Assembly: GCA_028583605.1 (NCBI GenBank)
Contig: CM053331.1
Location: forward strand, 13,128,857-13,192,856
Length of the DNA stretch: 64,000 bases
Source of the DNA: Dastarcus helophoroides
Lineage: Eukaryota; Arthropoda; Insecta; Coleoptera; Bothrideridae
Direction: 5' to 3'
The notes below the pieces were generated by a model that ran no database searches, was not told the origin of the DNA, and worked only from the letters and a program-made list of their open reading frames with translations. Numbering within the stretch: position 1 is the first letter of the stretch; every line of letters starts with the position of its first letter. This document shows, piece after piece, positions 23,501 to 34,810 of the stretch. Position numbers and translations under genes: made by a program.

Positions 23501-25310
23501 AAAGTTTAAAGAAAGTCGAAAAAATTTGATAACTTGAAAAAATTGCAAAATTTTCAAATTTGAAAATAGAAAAAATTAAAATTTTGATAAATAGTCCAAA
23601 TTTTCAAATAAAAATTTGAAAAAGTCAGGATTCTAAAAAATTGAAAAACCTTCAAAAGTTAAAAAAGAAACGAAGTTTTCGAAAATTTGATATTTTACTA
23701 ACATTACAAAATTTAAAAATTTCAAAAATTGTCAAAATTTTGAAAAGATTTCGAGATTTACAAAAATTGAAATATTGTCAGTCAATTTTTTTTGAAAAAT
23801 CCGAAATTTTGAAAGGTATAGATATTGAAGAGGTGTCAATATTTTCAGAAAAGTCGTAATTTTCAACAAATCGACATTTGGAAAACAACATTTTTCGGAA
23901 AAGTTGACACTTAAAAAAGTCGACGTTTTAAAAAAAGTCTAAATTTGGCCAAATATTGCAATATAATCAAAAAAATTCTAAAAACAAATCGAAATTTTGC
24001 AATAATGATGAAATTTCAAAAAAAAACCGCAATTATTGAATGCAAATTTACATAAAAGTTAAAATTTTGAAAAAATGTCGAAATTTTCCAAAAACAAATC
24101 GAAATTTTGAGAACAAAAGTCGATATTTTGAAAAAAGTCTAAAATTTGACCAAAATTTGCAAAATTTTTAAAAGCATTTCAAAAACAAATCGAAACCTTG
24201 CAATAATTATAAAATTTTGAAAAAAAAAGGAAGTTTGCAAAATTGAAAATAGTCGAAATTTTAGTGACAAAATTTACAAAAAAAGTTGTAATTTTGAAAA
24301 AATTCGATCATTTTGAATCAAAAATTTTCAAAAATATGCTAAATTTTGAAAATTAATTTTGATATTTTGAAAAAACTCTAAATTTGACGAAAAATTGAAA
24401 AATTGTCCAAAAAATTGGAAATTTGCAAAATGTATTAAAAAGATACAAAAAAGTCAAAATTTCAGAAAAGTAAAAATGTTCCCCCCGAAAGATTAATATT
24501 TTGAAGAAATTATGATTTTTTCGAATAAATAAAATGAATTTCCAAAACAAATAAACATTTTCAAGCGGGAAAAATTTTCAGAAAATGTCACATTTTCAAG
24601 AGAATGAAATTTTGAAAAATAGTCGAAATTTTCTAAACGAGTCGAAATTTTAGATCCATTTGCAAAGAATTAGAATTTTGAAAAAAAGGCAAACATTTTA
24701 GTCTGAATTTTCCAAAAATAAATCGTTATTTTGAAAAGAGGAGAAATTTTCATAAAAAGTTTTAGTTTTCAAAAAGAAGTTAAGATTTTCAAGAAAATTC
24801 AAAGTTTTGAGAAAGTCGACATTTCGAAAAATTTTAAAAATGACGAAATTTCTAAATTTGAAATTAAAAAATATTGAAATTTTGATCAAGTCCAAATTTT
24901 CAAAAAAAGTAAATTTGAAAAAGTCGAGATTCTTAAAAATTAAAAAACCTTCAAAAGTTCAAAAAAAAACGAAATTTTCGAGAATTTGTAATTTTGAAAA
25001 CAATACGAAATTTAAAACTTTAAAACATAGTCAAAATTGTGAAAAGATTTCGGTATTTACAAAAATTGAAACATTAGGAGCCACTTTTCAGGTATAATTA
25101 ACGAAGAAGTGCCAATATTATCAGAAAAGTCAAAATTTTCAACAAATCGACATTTTGAGAACAACAACGTTTTTCGGAAAAGTGGACACTTTAAAAAAGT
25201 CGAAGTTTTCAAAAAAGGTACAAATTTTGAAAAAGTTTTAATTTTGAAGTAAAGTTAAAAGTTTTAAAAAAGTCCAGTTTTTGATAAGAAGTCGAAATTT
25301 TGAAGTCTTC
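20518..25310. repeat. A/T-tract satellite, A-rich orientation, with higher-order repeats
   Basis: Units of AAATTTTGAAAAAATGTCGA type dominate. Superimposed are longer repeats: a block containing AAAACAAATCGAAATTTTGC followed by AATAATGATGAAATTTCGAA recurs near 21110, 21305, 21505, 22830 and 23985. A second block (AATTTTAGAGCCATT or similar, then GGAATTTTGAAAA) recurs near 22200, 23355 and 24645. Parts of this array were therefore amplified in larger units of about 200 bp and about 1.2 kb. A poly-C tract lies at 22030-22052. No genes. Confidence 0.83.
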
Positions 25311-26650
25311 TTCCAAATTTTGATTATTTTTGGAAATTCCGATTGTTTTTTTAAATCGCCAAATTTTCTTAAAGTCGAACTTTTAAAGATTTTCATAGTT
25401 TGAATGTTTCTGAAAATTTCGTCATTTTTTAAAATTTCTGAAAATGTCGACGTTATTTTTAAAAATCCTAACTTTTTTTAAAATTTCGAAAATATTTCAA
25501 AAATTTTTAAAATTTTGAAAATTTTCAACTTTTAAAAAAATGTTCTAATTTTTTCAAGATTTTAACTATCCAAAATATTGAATTTTTCGAATATTTTAAC
25601 TTTTCAAAATGTGGATAATTTTTCAAAATTTGAACTTTTCTGATAATTTTGATTTTTCTTTAATATGAAGACTTTTCGAAAAATTCGTCTTCTTTGAAGG
25701 TTTTACTGAACAGCCTTCATTTTTTTTAAATCTCGAATTTTTTTAAAAATCTTCACCATTTTTGAAATTTGATTTCCAATATTTTAAGTTTTTTAAAATT
25801 TCTCAAATGTTCAAATTTTTTAAAATATCGATTCCTTTAACGTATTGAATTTTTTTTTCAAAATTTCGGTTATAATTTTTTGAAAATCTAAACTTTTTTT
25901 TATAAATTTTAACTTTTCATGAAAATTTCTACACGATTCAAAAATACGAAATTTTTCAAAATTTCGTCTATTTTTGAAAATTTTAATTTAAACATTTTTG
26001 ATTTTCTTCAGAATTATTTCAATTTCAACTTTTTTTGAAAATCAGGTTTTATTTTCTGAAATGTAACAATTCAAAAATTTCGTTTTTTCAAAAACCTCTA
26101 TCTTTCCTTTTTAAGTTTAAATTCGAAATGTAAACCGGTTTTTGGAAATGATTTTTTAAAACTTGAATCATCTTGATAAAATTGCCGTTTTTTTCAAAAT
26201 TTGTACTTAAAAAAAACTACTAACCAAAATTCGAGAATTTTTTAAATAAATTTCAAGATAGAAATTTCTATCTTTTTCTGAAACTTCCCAAAATTCAAAA
26301 ATTGTATTTTTTTGTAAAAGTGGAATTTCTTGAAAATTTTGACTTTTTAAATTTCGCATTTTTTAAATTCCCGATTTTCTAAAAAAATTCTCAATTTTTT
26401 GAAAATTTTAATATTTTCCTACATTTTATTTACCTTTCCAAAATTCGACCATTTTTGAAAGCTGTTAATTTTTCTGATAATTTTGGTTTTTCTTTAATAT
26501 TTAGAATTTTGATTTTCCTTTTTGATATTTTTCAAATTCAGATTTTCTTTTAAAAAGAGTGACATTTCTAGGTTTGTAAAACAAATTCTGAAATTTATTC
26601 ATGCATTATTTTGCAGATTTGAATTTTATTCAAAACCTACAAATTTTTTT
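25311..26650. repeat. A/T-tract satellite, T-rich orientation
   Basis: The array flips to TTTTTAAAATTTCGA-type units near 25310. Strongly diverged. No gene and no inserted element seen. Confidence 0.78.
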
Positions 26651-27470
26651 AGAAAAATATGGAAATTTCGAATTTTAATTTTAGGGATCTGAGTGGAAGA
26701 TTTAAGAAAAAAGGCAAAATTCCAGAAAAATTGTGATTAAAAAAACCAATTTATTATCAACAAATTTAATCTATTTTCTGATTTAAATTTAAAACAGGAA
26801 TTTTAATTTGAGATTAAAAAAAAAATGGAAAATTTGAAACTAGAAGTTTTCAAAATATGATGTTAAAAATAGATGAAATGTTCAAGAAAGTCACGATTTT
26901 CAGTAAAAAAGGTAGTCATTTTCAGAAAATGAAAATCTTGAGAAAAAGCTAACATTTTGAAAAACAGTCGAATTACAAAAAAATCAAACACTCTTGAGAT
27001 AAATGTCGAAATTTTGAGAAACAAGTTGGAATTTGAATTATCTGGAATTTTTGTCTTTTTTCAAAAATTTAAAATTTTCATAAAATATTTTTCAAAATTT
27101 GCAGATAAACATTATTCTAAAAAATTTTACCTTCTGTCAAAAGATGTACCAAATTTCGAGGAAAAGCCGAAGTTTGATAAACAAGTCGAAATTTGCAAAA
27201 GGATGAATTTAAAAAAAAAGGTAGAAACGACCAATTTTGGAATAAAAATTCAAAATTTGACGAAAGTCCGATTTTGATAAAAGAAGTCGAATTTTACAAT
27301 AAATTTGAAATTTCAAAAGAAAAAGGGAAATTTTTTGAAGAAGAAGGATTTTGAGAAAAATGTCAAAATTTCAAGAAAACGTCAAAATTTTAAGAAAATG
27401 TTCAAATTTCAAGGAAAGGGCTAATTTTCGCGAAAAATTGGAAATTTCTGGAAAAAGTTTCCACAGTTGA
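26651..27470. repeat. A/T-tract satellite, A-rich orientation
   Basis: The array flips again, to AAATTTCAAGAAAA-type units, and ends at the LINE boundary near 27480. The 106-residue plus-strand ORF here is Lys/Phe/Asn-rich repeat translation, not a gene. Confidence 0.75.
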
Positions 27471-27479
27471 CGATATAAA

Positions 27480-29285
27480 TATTCGGTTGGTTGTATGAAC
27501 CAGAGGGGAGCAAGCGTCCCATCCTTCCCTATTGTAGCTAGCTAGTAGGAAAAGGAACCAAGGAAATTTAAAAATATTTTTTATTAGGTAGGACTGAATA
27601 AATTACTGCATTTATTATCTTAAAAAATGTTGTTAGTTAGATTAGAATTAGATTATATGTGGGTCGTTTCGTGTTTCTTTTCGTCCACCCCGCACCTCAA
27701 CTTAAGGGAGATCTTTTGTGCATATCCTTATCTATGTAGTTCCCAGGTTAAAACTCTTGTAAATTTTTATTATGGACCTGGGATTGAGTCTGGATTCTGG
27801 ATTCTTTGTGGGTTGCCTAAAGTTTAGGCCAGCACTTAGACCACCCTTCCCGGGTCCATTGTGCTATCTCCGTGATTAAGGTGTCCTTGGTCATTCATTC
27901 AACCACCCAACCTTGTTGAGAAACTGAAGAACGTCCTTTGGATGCGCCTCTCTCAAACTGGCCACACTATGCCAGAAGTCCCCCAGCATGGATCTTCTGA
28001 TTGATGCTAGTGCCGGGTAGTGAGACATCAGGTGCTCGACACTCACATCTTCTTCTAAACACCCTCTACAATCGGGTCGTTTATAATTCCCAGTCTCTGG
28101 AGGTGTTTGATTAACCGACAGTGACCTGTCCAAATCTCTACAAGTTTCCTAAGATTATTTATTGAGAGTTGTAGGCATAGTTTTGCCCTTTCTCTGCACG
28201 GCATTTTAATGAATGCGTGAGTTTGTCGGCATGTTGTTATTGATGCCCATATGGCTTTGTGTTTACGATAAATTTATTCATTAAGTAGGTATCTTACGGT
28301 TGATCTCTCCAGGGGAAGGGTTGGTTCTGGTCCAACGAATTGTCCCTCCGAACCCTTCCTCGCCAGTTTGTCTGCGCGTTCATTTCCCTCTTTACCAGAA
28401 TGTCCTTTGATCCATATTAGATCACGCATCCTCTTGTGATAGACGTTCTAAAGCTAGGTTGCAGTTGCATACCAATACTGAGTTTGTTTTCACATTCCTC
28501 AGGGCCTTAAGGGCTGCCTGGCTGTCCGTCTTTATTTGGATATATTTTCCTGTAATGTTCAGTTGCGTCATTTGTTCGACGCTATATAAAATTCCCAACA
28601 TCTCCGCTTGAAAGATTGTTGAGTATTTATCTAACTTAATACTTACATTTAGGTTCAGGTCTTCCGAGAAGATTCCTGTTCCAGTGCCCGTATTTGTTTT
28701 CGATCCATCCGTGTATATACTTACGTCTGGTATCCTTGCTTGTAGTTCATCCATTTTTTTTATACGATAGGATTTTGTGAAGTTATATTTCACTGGTAGA
28801 TGGTCCATCGGCGCACCCAGAATAGGTGCCTTTTGGAGCGCCTCCTCCATTAGGCGCCGGTGACCCACCATTTTACTTACCGTATTCCATATTCCTCCTA
28901 CTCGCAAATGGAGAGCAGAAGCCTGTGACGCCCCCTCAAGAAATATATTGAGAGGTGGCAGGCACAAGATCGCCTCCATTGCTGCTGTTGGAGTGGATTT
29001 CATTGCTCCTATCACTGCCAGTCTCTGGATGTGATTTAGCTTTTGTTTTATAGTGGTGCACTTTGTCTTTGGCCACCAAACTATAACTCCGTAACTTACA
29101 ATTGGTCTGATGACTGCCGTGTATAGCCAAAAGGTCATCTTAGGGGACAACCCCTAAGACCTCCCGATGGCCCCACGGCATTGTTAGAAAATCTTGTAAG
29201 CTTTGTATAATTTATTTTCAATGTGGTACTTCCAGCTCATTTTTCTGTCAAGTTCAATACCAAGGTATTCCTCTCCATTTGACAA
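27480..29285 (-). mobile_element. 5'-truncated LINE (R1/LOA-type) copy
   Basis: A non-LTR retrotransposon 3' portion on the minus strand: the end of the reverse transcriptase, RNase H, a C-terminal Cys motif and about 400 bp of 3' untranslated sequence (27480-27890). Homology begins abruptly near 29285, where the text joins the 3' end of the next LINE, so this copy lacks the catalytic reverse transcriptase core and endonuclease. No clear poly-A tail or target duplication is identified at the 27480 side, which borders satellite. Confidence 0.75.
27891..29285 (-). pseudogene. LINE reverse transcriptase C-terminus with RNase H
   Basis: A 242-residue open segment (28422-29150) starts with the post-catalytic region typical of LINE reverse transcriptases (SPKMTFWLYTAVIRPIVSYG, then the region with VWWPKT and QRLAVIGAMKSTPT). 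It then runs into an RNase H domain: VSIYTDGSKTNTGTGTGIF carries the first acidic residue, FQAEMLGILYSVE the Glu, and IQIKTDSQAALKALRNV the next Asp. Downstream, after a frame change, 27891-28133 holds the C-terminal motif CRGCLEEDVSVEHLMSHYPA and the end of the ORF. A domain order of RT, RNase H, then Cys motif fits I/R1/LOA-group LINEs. The gene is 5'-truncated and frameshifted. Confidence 0.82.
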
Positions 29286-29289
29286 ACCG

Positions 29290-31745
29290 AGTTGGGTTCC
29301 TGGGATTAAGTTTTTCTATATCTGAGGGGTCTAAGGACATCCATCCGAGTTGGACGTGCCTTTTGCGCGCAAGCGGATCGCACTTGTATAGCACATGTTC
29401 TGCTGTCTCCGCAGCTTTTGCGCAAAAGCGACATAGGTTCTTGAGGGCAATGTCCTGTTAATAGGCCTCAATTCTCAATTCCTTAATTCGGATTTGCTGA
29501 GTTCTAAGTAGATCTTTGTCTTTTCAAGCGTTTCAGATATGAATCTTTTGGCCTGTCGTAGTCCTGGATATGATCTCCAGTTGGAAATTCTTGACCTTGC
29601 TTCCCATTTTTTGACCTCGTTGTTCACTTGACTTTTAAAAAACCAAAAGCTGGTTCAGGTCCAAAAATGACGAAGCAAATCCTTCTCTAGCGAGTTGGTC
29701 GGCAGCTTCATTCCTTTGTATTCCTTTGTGCCCTGGCACCCACCTAAGGTTATCCTGTTGTGTTTAGCCAGTTGCTTTAGAGTTTGCTGACACATACAGT
29801 TTGGATTTGACAGTGCGGCAGCTGAGAGCTTTTATTGCCGTTTGACTGTTAATGTAGATCTTAGTTCCTTTCAGGTTTCTTTGAAGACACTCGTAGGCGC
29901 AGAGTTCTATTGCATGCATTTCAGTTTGAAAGACAGTTGGGTATTTTCCTAAGGCTTTAGATAACCTATAAATTCCCATTCCAGTCCCATGTGCTGCTTT
30001 TGATCCATCTGTAAACCAGATGGATAATTTGTGTTTCTTTAGGTACTGATTGAGCGCCAGTGTGGTTATTTAAGTCCACTTCAAAGGAATGATCAAATTC
30101 GTACCTGAGTTGCATATAATCAACCAGTCTTGCTAAAATCACATGGCTACATTCCTTGAGGATTTCCATGTGACCGGCGAAGTCTCCTTCTTTAAATTGT
30201 TTTAATTGCAGTAAGCTTGAGGTTCCTTTGGTCGCCTCCCTCTTCACTAAAAGGTGGAGAGGAGTTAGGCCTAGTCCTACCTCCATTGCTGCTGTTGGGC
30301 AGGTTGTTCATTGCGCCTGTTATGCCCAGACATGCGTACATTTGAACTATGTTCAGTTGGTTTTGTGCTGTCTTTTTCGTTATTATTGGCCACCATACTA
30401 AAGAAGCGTATGTGGTTAGGGGTGTAATTATCATCCTATATGACCAGTAGAGCGTTTTGGGTTTCAGATCCTAGGTTTTGCTGAATAATCTGTGGCACGT
30501 CCAGAACGCTGTCGTGACTCGTTTGATTATTTAAGTCAAATGATGATTGCAGGTGTACCTTTGGTCTAGGACTATTCCTAGATATTTAGCCTCACTTGAG
30601 ATGTTAAGCTGAACTCCATTCATAGTGGGAGCTGTTAAATTTATCTTCCTTCTCTTAGTGAAAGGAATTATTATTATTTATTTGGGTTTACATTTAATCC
30701 TTGTTTTGAACACCAGTTGTCAATGGTGTTTAGGGCTTTCTGCATTAAATCCGACAGGATTTTATCGTTTTTGCCCCTGATAATAGCAGTAATATCATCT
30801 GCATAACCATTACTTCAAAGCCCGAGTAATGCAGAATATTTAAGAGGTCATCAATCACGATGGACCACAGCAGTAGAGATAAAACACCCCCTTGAAGACA
30901 ACCCCTTGCTCCGCTAACTGTGACTGCATCATTGCCTAAGGTTGCTTTGATTCTCCTGCCATCTAACATGGAGACGATCCAGTCGATAGTAGGTTTCTCA
31001 CAACCTTTTTTGGTAGCTGATGTCTTTATAGATTCATATGAGGTGTTATCAAAAGCACCCTCTATGTCTATAAATCCTCAAAAAGCTATTTCTTTATTTG
31101 AGTGTGCACCTTCTATTTTTTTGACAAGATTGTGTAAGACTGTCTGTGTGGATTTGCGCCTTCTTGATAGGTAAATTGACCTTTTTTGATAGCTGCAGCC
31201 TTTATGTATTCATATGAGCTGTTATCAATAGCACCCTCTACGTCTAGAAATTCACAAAGAGCTATTTCTTTGTTTGAATTTGCCATTTCTATCTTTTTGA
31301 CAAGATTCTGTAAGGCTCTCTCTGTGGATTTGCCTTCTTGATAGGTAAATTGATTTTCATGAAGCAGATTCTTTGACAATACTTCGCTTCTAATGTGTTG
31401 GTTCATAATTTTCTTCATTGTTTTAAGGAGAAATGACGTTAGTCTAATGTGTCTATACGATTTAGGCTGCTCAGACGGTCGTTTGCCCGCCTTTGGTATA
31501 TGGACCACATTTACGTCTCCAGCTTACTGGAATGTATAGCTTAACGTGTAGCTAGCTTTGAAAATTGTAGCTAGTGGATTTACAAGTTCCATTATGCCGT
31601 GCTGTAGTAGAGCTGGGAAGATTTTATCTTCTTTTGGTGATTTATAGGGCTCAAAGGAATTCACCGCCCATTCTATCTTGTTTTTTTTTTTGTAAATATT
31701 TTCCCCGACAGGCTTTTTACTCGATTGTAAGGACGTAAATAGCAC
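29290..31745 (-). pseudogene. LINE reverse transcriptase/RNase H polyprotein, broken
   Basis: In order on the minus strand: WAVNSFEPYKSPKEDKIFPA (31680), IPKAGKRPSEQPKSYRHIRL (31500), GKSTERALQNLVKKIEMA, then FLDVEGAIDNSSYEYIKAA, where the first catalytic Asp belongs. Next is GARGCLQGGVLSLLLWSIVI (30900). GYADDITAII, with the YADD catalytic motif, lies at 30794-30805 in a shifted frame. After the thumb (TTYASLVWWP, 30420) comes RNase H (VFQTEMHAIELCAYECLQRN, 29900). The C-terminal Cys motif CRFCAKAAETAEHVLYKC falls at about 29385-29440. Multiple frameshifts and stops separate these pieces. The QGGVLSPLLW-type motif and RNase H suggest an R1/LOA-group LINE; the exact clade needs a phylogeny. 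Confidence 0.82.
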
Positions 31746-31800
31746 CCAACAATCGCAACATTGTTGTGGGTATTTTCAATTTCTGTAGATCCTGGAAAGT
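29290..31800 (-). mobile_element. Second LINE (R1/LOA-type) copy, decayed
   Basis: A longer copy of a related LINE in the same orientation. It retains most of the reverse transcriptase, RNase H and the C-terminal Cys motif, but no endonuclease is recognised upstream of about 31750. An internal tandem duplication (about 31003-31181 and 31182-31360) repeats part of the reverse transcriptase. The copy is directly joined to the truncated LINE at 27480-29285. Confidence 0.78.
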
Positions 31801-33000
31801 GAATTGTTGTTAGTTACGCTACCCATGGATCTCCGACAGTCATGATATGGATCCCCCAAGGGTCCATAGATCTCAGGTTAAAAAACCCTTTAGCAGTTGC
31901 GTTGTTATTTCATAAATAATTTTTGATTTTATTGCCAAATACATTCGCAATATGTTCGCATAATTTCTTGCAAAGGCGAATTCCAATATTAAAAACATGC
32001 GAATATTTGCGAATGCGTTACATCACTAATTTGTAGTATTGGCCACTTTATAACACTTCTTCGCGATTACACTTTTTTTTTCACTTAACTTTCTTTTGCA
32101 GTTCCTTATTGGTCGGTTTTCCTATAAAAAATCGAATCGTTTAACGATTTTCGAAACCGCACGTTTCATTAAATGACAACTGCTTCACTCGAATATTGGG
32201 AGTAAAAGTTTAGGTATCAGTCATAACCTAAACAATTTTTGTTTCTCGCTATTCCGGTTTAGAGCTGTGAAAGCAGTTTTGAGTCAAAGACAATCTGAAA
32301 AGGGGTAATTATGGTTTGAAAATATTTTTTCGAATTTTTTTAAATAAATTCCTATCATACTTCTTTTATCTCGGTTGTGATTGCCGATTTACTTGTATTT
32401 CAAAATGTTCAGTTACTTCTCAAATTACTAAATTTCAAGCAGTACATTTTAAATTTTTCTTTTTAAAATGTTGGCTTTAACTCGAAATATAAACTATTTT
32501 TATATTTTTTGTCGACATATCGATTTTTGTTTTCAAAAAAATCCTAATTTAATTCGAAATGTCGATCTTTTTCTCGCAATTTAACCTCGTTTTATAATTC
32601 AGTCCTTTGATATCACTTTAATTTTTTCTTCTGTTTTCTCAAAATTCTGTGTTTACATAAATTAAAAGCTGGAAAAATTAATATTTTTCTTTTAACGTTA
32701 GAGGGCTTTTCCTTAATTTCATAATTATATGAAAGCTTTCAGTTTAAACCTACAAATTTTGTTTCTTTGTAAAAATGAAACTTTAAAATAGTAGTTGGGT
32801 TAAATTTCGAATTTGTTTTATAAATTTGTGTAGTTCTTAATTTTTTTTTTAATTTCGAGTCGAAGTTGTACTTGAAATAGGGAGAAGTTTTAGACAAAAC
32901 CGAAACCATGGCTGAAATCGAAACTTCGTTCGGTTACTAATTATTTAACAGTTTGCAATAATATTGTACAATAATATAATTGATTGTTTGTGGACAGCAA
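31801..33000. other. No gene seen
   Basis: AT-rich DNA. At about 31985-32028 a short sequence ends in ACGCATT-type repeats and TACATCACTA, which could be one end of a hAT-like element (read inwards it starts TAGTGATGTA), but no partner end or duplication was found. The remainder (32330-32900) has weak similarity to the A/T-tract satellite. Nothing coding. Confidence 0.4.
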
Positions 33001-33009
33001 TAAATAAAT

Positions 33010-33405
33010 TAATCTTGACATTTCCAACCCTTACTTCGTGGAATTCTTTATGGAGCAGCTTGATCGTCTGAACACACCTCTAATTGAAGCTTTGGACGAG
33101 AATTCGGATTAGACGGAATATTCGTAGGAGTCTGTGATCCATTGAGCTTGTTAGAATAACAACGGCTAAACAAATTGCTGGTATAACCGCCGATGATGCT
33201 ATAAAGCGAAACCTGGTCCGGTGTTAGCAAATATGTATCGAAACATTGTGGAATTTTTAATATCTGCTTTTTAATCGTTAATAATGGTTAATAATTATCA
33301 ATAATTTAATCTTGCATACTAGCCGTTACGGAAAACCTGGTTCAACTTTCTTTTTAGGATTGCTGTTGGGAGTCGGTCCTCGGCTTTCCCCATCGCATTG
33401 ACCCC
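33010..33405 (-). CDS. Possible coding exons of unknown gene (strand uncertain)
   Basis: This stretch is less AT-rich than its flanks and stays open in two readings. On the minus strand, 33048-33260 encodes about 70 residues ending SDDQAAP and a stop (includes SLYSIIGGYTSNLFSRCYS). A segment at 33337-33405 stays open (NAMGKAEDRLPTAILKRKLN) after a good acceptor-like TTGTAG. The splice signals joining them are weak: donor GTTTTC, and an acceptor preceded by purines. On the plus strand, 33027-33110 reads FVEFFMEQLDRLNTPLIEAL and then stops, and TTTCTTTTTAG at 33346-33356 is a plausible acceptor. No family is recognised. It could be a gene end, a pseudogene or chance. Confidence 0.25.
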
Positions 33406-33570
33406 CTACAAGTACAATTGAAATGTCATTAGACTGGGCTATTAACAAGAATTCCATTATTTCAAATTATACCTGAAGGGTATTTCATACTGTAAAGTGG
33501 CAGTGTGATCGAGAACCTCATCGGTTTTAGTTCGTTTTTAGTGTTTATTGTTTTCTTAGTGGTGTGAAAT

Positions 33571-33602
33571 ATGGAAAACGAAGGCAAAAACAAAAAATAC
33601 AA
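33571..33602 (+). CDS. First coding exon of an unknown gene
   Basis: The start codon (GTGAAATATGG context) opens MENEGKNKKY and is followed after two more bases by GTAAGT, a consensus splice donor at 33603. The exon is 32 nt and ends in phase 2. Upstream, 33520-33570 is plausible 5' untranslated sequence. The phase matches the exons at 38778 and 38985 (each starts with one base that completes a codon), so they may be spliced to it across a 5.2-kb intron filled with hAT elements, a foldback and satellite. The Lys-rich peptide identifies no family. Linkage to the downstream exons is inference. Confidence 0.5.
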
Positions 33603-33722
33603 GTAAGTAGGGGTATTGTTCACGTGAATCTTGATAACTTACTGCCTTTATACAAACATTTATTGTCAAAATGTCTTTTTTGATGACAAATTAATTAGCG
33701 ACTGTGTCACATCACATCGTAT

Positions 33723-34356
33723 TAGTGTTCACGAAAGATCAATAGGAACTATCGATAATATCGATAGTTGTTAGGAAATGTTTTTTGTGTTTCCATTTAA
33801 AGCTCAGTAACTTAATCTATTAACACACTAACTATGCATACATATGTCATCTTTATGAAAAGAAGACATTAGATAGTGGCAATATGGGAAACCAACCATT
33901 TCATATTTATGTCGAGTTTTCTTCTCGCATCGCGTCTACATTCACCAGAGACTAACATCCATCCTCAAAACACCAATTTTGCTCTGCTTCAATTTCATAC
34001 AATGATGTGGAGCCATCTATGATGGAAGGGAATACACTCAACAAAAACTTATAAATTAAGGATTAAGGCTAGCAACATGTTCTAACATTTAGTGAGCTTT
34101 GGCCACTTGCCAATAGTGAATTATAAAAATATATTTCGTCGTAAGTATATTTTTGGTAAATTTGTCTGCTAGTTGAAAATTATGTAAAGTAAAATACAAA
34201 TCGAGTGGAAACATAAGCAACTTAAAAAACCTTATTAAAAGGAAACATCCAACACATATAACATAAAATAAAATTATCGGAAGGACTATCGATATTTTCG
34301 TAAGCGGCCTATGGATAATATCGATAGTACAAATTATCGATGTTTAGTGAACACTA
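33723..34356. mobile_element. Non-autonomous hAT element, TSD CATCGTAT
   Basis: Perfect 8-bp duplications CATCGTAT flank the element (33715-33722 and 34357-34364). The ends are TAGTGTTCAC and GTGAACACTA. Subterminal motifs CTATCGATA/TATCGATAG repeat near both ends (GAACTATCGATAATATCGAT at the left, ATAATATCGATAGTAC at the right), and the interior is non-coding. It lies in the putative first intron of the gene starting at 33571. Confidence 0.94.
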
Positions 34357-34664
34357 CATCGTATAACTAAACCTAACGCCGCATTAATCTTACGATGAAC
34401 CTCTTGAATTGAAAAAATCTGTCTATACGCACTGAACATTATCAGCCATTATCTGTCCCACATTATTATATTTTAATACCATAACATCTTAAACAGTCCA
34501 TCTCTTTTCATTTCATGTTTCATTACTATTTTTTGCAGTCGGAATTTTTAAGAAAAAACTTTAACTTGATCATACACTGTCAGATTTTTTCAATGTATCC
34601 AATTCTGACAATATGACATTTATTAACCCTTATTGTGTGGAATTCTTCAATATTCATCTAGCAG

Positions 34665-34747
34665 ACTCTATTAACAATAAATACAACAAGAGATATTAAC
34701 ATCATGGAATTTTTGATATCTCTTGTTATGTTTATTGTTAACAGAGT
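34665..34747. repeat. Short inverted repeat (32-bp arms)
   Basis: ACTCTATTAACAATAAATAC and following bases (34665-34696) are complementary to 34716-34747, with three mismatches and a 19-base spacer. The sequence just before it (AACCCTTATTGTGTGGAATT, near 34625) resembles AACCCTTACTTCGTGGAATT near 33028, so the hairpin may belong to a larger repeat. Confidence 0.7.
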
Positions 34748-34810
34748 TTGATAGTTATGAACATGATATTTAAAAAACTTCACAAGTAATTTTATGACAC
34801 TATATCAAAA

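Noticed and set aside
8870..27470. CRISPR-like array because of short regularly repeated motifs
   Set aside because: Units are contiguous and degenerate, there are no unique spacers of constant length and no cas genes, and the window is eukaryotic.
27627..27827. Plus-strand ORF of 66 residues
   Set aside because: It lies antisense in the LINE 3' untranslated region and has no domain.
31985..32028. Right end of a sixth hAT element (TACATCACTA)
   Set aside because: No matching left end or 8-bp duplication was found, so only the resemblance is recorded.
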